Of a stretch of 8,682 nucleotides of DNA, positions 7,103 through 8,682 are shown piece by piece (position 1 is the stretch's first letter; every line of letters begins with the position of its first letter). The notes under the pieces are model-generated. The model saw only the letters and a list, made by a program, of their open reading frames with translations. It searched no databases and was not told the DNA's origin. Source of the stretch: Akkermansiaceae bacterium. GTDB lineage: Bacteria; Verrucomicrobiota; Verrucomicrobiia; Verrucomicrobiales; Akkermansiaceae. A program made the translations under genes and the position numbers. The DNA lies in assembly GCA_018676385.1 (NCBI GenBank), contig JABHEX010000058.1, forward strand, positions 1 through 8,682, read 5' to 3'.

Positions 7103-7123
7103 TGGATCGAACCATACGATCCA
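7103..7123. repeat. Perfect 7-bp hairpin TGGATCG-N7-CGATCCA
   Basis: TGGATCG (7103-7109) and CGATCCA (7117-7123) are exact inverted copies separated by AACCATA. CCATAC also occurs twice here (7112-7117 and 7121-7126). The dyad sits about 40 bases downstream of the TATAAT candidate and 81 bases upstream of the ATG at 7204, a suitable place for a repressor site or a leader hairpin. No T-run follows, so it is not an intrinsic terminator. Confidence 0.35.
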
Positions 7124-7203
7124 TACTGGCAATGATCCAAGCGAAACCATAAACATTTCTGACAAAATAAACTTTAACCCATAATTCATGGAGTGATCCA
7201 TCA

Positions 7204-7443
7204 ATGAGCAGTATGAGCAACACAAATGATGACGTAAAATCCGTGGATGAACTCGGCATCGTAAGAGAAAGAGTAGTCAAAGAACTGCGTAAAGTGATCG
7301 TGAACATGAACGATAAAGTCTCGGGAGGTGTTGCAATTATTTCTTGTTTGAAAGCATACACGAAAGATGCGAGATTTATTTACGTAAACAAATCACTAAC
7401 AACCAGGCCTCTTACAAATGCCGATATATATCTAATATTTACT
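7204..7443 (+). pseudogene. N-terminal remnant resembling a MoxR-family AAA ATPase, in frame with the TPR gene
   Basis: An ATG at 7204, with GGAG ten bases upstream (7190-7193), opens 80 codons that run without a stop into the TPR gene. Residues 10-46 (DVKSVDELGIVRERVVKELRK, then VIVNMNDKVSGGVAII) resemble the start of MoxR ATPases, where a helix ending in 'E-L/M-R-K-V-I-V-G-Q-D-E-V' leads straight into the Walker A loop. Here the sequence leaves the family pattern at about residue 46. Neither Walker A (G-x-P-G-x-A-K-T) nor any later AAA motif is present in this frame, and I found none in the other forward frames. Base composition falls sharply toward the end (19 G+C in the 60 bases 7381-7440). 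The simplest reading is a truncated moxR whose remaining part was deleted. In PVC bacteria, intact moxR genes often lie ahead of DUF58, VWA and TPR genes, which fits the neighbour. It could instead be a real cytoplasmic extension of the TPR protein, or the similarity could be accidental. Confidence 0.4.
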
Positions 7444-8682
7444 GTGAAAGCCAGGCATCCCCTTACATTAAGAACCATCCTTAGTATTGCCATCTTCGGT
7501 GCATTTCTAGCCATTTCGTGGCCTTGCCATGCTCAAGATGTAGCGGGTAGGGAAATCCTCTATCCCAGCAAGGAATTTGCTAAGCTGGACACTTTTGAGG
7601 GTGTCAACCTAGAGGATGCTGACAAGCTCTACGGCAAAAGAGATTTCAAGGGTGCGTATGCTGCCTACAAGGCATACTCGTTCGAGTTTGCCAAAAGCAA
7701 GGCGCTACCTTACGTGCTGCTGCGCATGGGCCGCTGCCTGCACCTACTCGAAAAACGTAACGCCGCCATTAAGGGCTACCAAGATGTAGTCGATTATTTC
7801 CCCGATGAGATCCGCTATGCCGCAGCAGCCCTCTATTATATAGGTGAGTGTCATGGGCTGAATGGTGATGAGGCAAAAAAGACCGCCGTCTGGGCAAAAA
7901 TGGTCAAAGATGACGATTATGTGGCCCAACCCAACTCGGGAACCGCTCTGACTTACCTCGGTAATGCCATGGACAAGCTCGGTAAGTTCGAGGAGGCAAC
8001 CGAATACCACTGGCGCACGGCCGTCGCATTTCTCAAGACCAACGACCGTGCCGCCGCTGCTGCACGTAATGCGGTCATCGCTCACTACGCAGTCCGTTCT
8101 CCGAACCATGACAAACTTAAGGCGTTTTACACTGCCGCAAGTGGCTTTAATGGTCGCGGCCAGAAAGTCGATAAACCAGAAGAGGACACCCGATACTGGG
8201 CGATTGTATTCTCAAATATACTCAACAGGCGTGCGCAGATCGATGTTGATCAACGTAAGCGTGCATGCGCTTTCTGGGCCGCAAAAATGGGGAACCGCTT
8301 CGTTGAGGACGACGCTTTACGCAAGGCATGGATCGATGCCCAGCTCGTTGTCGAGAAGGATGCCGATGCATGGAAAGCCCGACTCGATAAGCAGTTCGCA
8401 ACCAAGGCTACTGACATTAAACGTGTGCTCCAGTGGTGCGGGTACTACAAGCCCGACTCAAAGAAACGTGCTGATTTTTTTGCTGAACAGAGCAAGCCGC
8501 TTCTCGCAGCCATGAAAAACGATGGGAGAATGTCGCTGATGAACCAGTTGAGACATTCACATGGCATGCACGACGAGGCACAGACCGTCATGCGCTCGGT
8601 GAAAACGCAGGGGATGACCGACGAGGAGCTCGTCAAATACACCCAATTCGTCGCTCACTATGAGACAGAGGAAACCGTGCTC
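7444..8682 (+). CDS. Exported tetratricopeptide-repeat protein, 3' end outside window
   Basis: From GTG 7444, 413 codons are open to the window edge. I chose this start because it gives a clear signal peptide: Lys2, Arg4 and Arg10, a hydrophobic stretch (ILSIAIFGAFLAISW, residues 12-26), and CHA/QD cleavage after about residue 30. The mature part begins with helical TPR-like units. These are LEDADKLYGKRDFKGAYAAY (56-75), VLLRMGRCLHLLEKRNAAIKG (91-111), AAAALYYIGECHGLNGDEAKK (126-146) and ALTYLGNAMDKLGKFEEATEY (168-188). The rest is helical but more diverged. TPR proteins of this kind act as periplasmic scaffolds for protein complexes. No catalytic domain is visible in the portion seen. No Shine-Dalgarno site precedes the GTG. 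A TAATAT at 7433-7438, just upstream, could belong to a promoter that would make a nearly leaderless transcript, but this is weak. The frame is also open upstream to ATG 7204; starting there would turn the signal peptide into an internal membrane anchor. Confidence 0.75.
   Translation, partial: MKARHPLTLRTILSIAIFGAFLAISWPCHAQDVAGREILYPSKEFAKLDTFEGVNLEDADKLYGKRDFKGAYAAYKAYSFEFAKSKALPYVLLRMGRCLHLLEKRNAAIKGYQDVVDYFPDEIRYAAAALYYIGECHGLNGDEAKKTAVWAKMVKDDDYVAQPNSGTALTYLGNAMDKLGKFEEATEYHWRTAVAFLKTNDRAAAAARNAVIAHYAVRSPNHDKLKAFYTAASGFNGRGQKVDKPEEDTRYWAIVFSNILNRRAQIDVDQRKRACAFWAAKMGNRFVEDDALRKAWIDAQLVVEKDADAWKARLDKQFATKATDIKRVLQWCGYYKPDSKKRADFFAEQSKPLLAAMKNDGRMSLMNQLRHSHGMHDEAQTVMRSVKTQGMTDEELVKYTQFVAHYETEETVL

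Larger units (their letters stand above)
6808..7203. other. AT-rich intergenic region after the DUF6288-like gene
   Basis: No coding sequence can be supported here on either strand. A 130-codon minus-strand frame over 6969-7361 has no recognisable domain and covers the palindromes and the MoxR-like stub, so I treat it as chance. The region contains a perfect hairpin near 6958, a second near 7103, an 8-base direct repeat GTCTAGCA (6897-6904 and 6967-6974), an A/T-only palindrome at 7021-7040 and a promoter candidate at 7037-7065. No GC-rich stem followed by a T-run was found, so the terminator of the preceding gene is not identified. Confidence 0.6.

Noticed and set aside
6969..7361. 130-codon minus-strand frame in the intergenic region
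   Set aside because: It has no recognisable domain, and its N-terminal half is antisense to the MoxR-like stub, whose plus-strand reading makes better sense. The remainder spans palindromic and A/T-rich DNA.
7964..8515. 183-codon plus-strand frame inside the TPR gene
   Set aside because: It is the +1 shadow of the TPR frame; its translation is Ser/Arg/Thr-rich without domains, while the other frame has a signal peptide and TPR units.

Overview
The window looks like a chromosomal segment of a marine or sediment Verrucomicrobiota bacterium, or a close Planctomycetota/PVC relative. This is inferred from gene content: a secreted sialate O-acetylesterase-like SGNH esterase, a secreted DUF1080 (3-keto-disaccharide hydrolase-like) protein, a very large secreted PDZ/DUF6288-type protein and a BspA-type leucine-rich repeat protein lying together is typical of that superphylum. 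Shine-Dalgarno sites are mostly weak or absent. Every gene I can support reads on the + strand. No rRNA, tRNA, CRISPR array or insertion sequence was recognised.

Layout: (1) 1-731 is the 3' part of a BspA/LRR_5 repeat protein. (2) A 116-base gap contains a long-looped inverted repeat. (3) 848-2266 encodes an exported SGNH esterase whose catalytic domain is interrupted by a PA14-like insert. (4) 2263-2754 encodes a GNAT acetyltransferase overlapping the esterase by ATGA. (5) A possible 33-residue ORF (2747-2848) bridges to (6) a secreted DUF1080 protein ending at 3524. (7) 3577-6807 encodes a 1076-residue exported PDZ/DUF6288-like protein with HEAT-like and C-terminal beta-rich regions. (8) 6808-7443 is AT-rich; it holds a good promoter candidate, two short perfect hairpins, and an 80-codon open frame that resembles the N-terminus of a MoxR AAA ATPase cut off before Walker A. 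(9) 7444 to the window end encodes the start of an exported TPR protein that runs off the edge.

Genes 3 to 7 are tightly spaced (4-base overlap, about 130 bases, 52 bases), share a strand and have no obvious internal terminator, so they may be one transcript. Three of the four products carry signal peptides and look suited to processing glycans outside the cytoplasm: ester removal, DUF1080-type glycoside chemistry, and a large unknown scaffold or enzyme. The GNAT protein is the only cytoplasmic member. The common pathway is inference; no substrate can be read from the sequence.

The most unusual points are the in-frame MoxR-like stub joined without a stop codon to the TPR gene, the PA14-like insert inside the SGNH fold, the chain of overlapping small frames between the GNAT and DUF1080 genes, and the Cys/His-rich motif in the large protein. 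I do not see decisive evidence of a new defence or mobile system.
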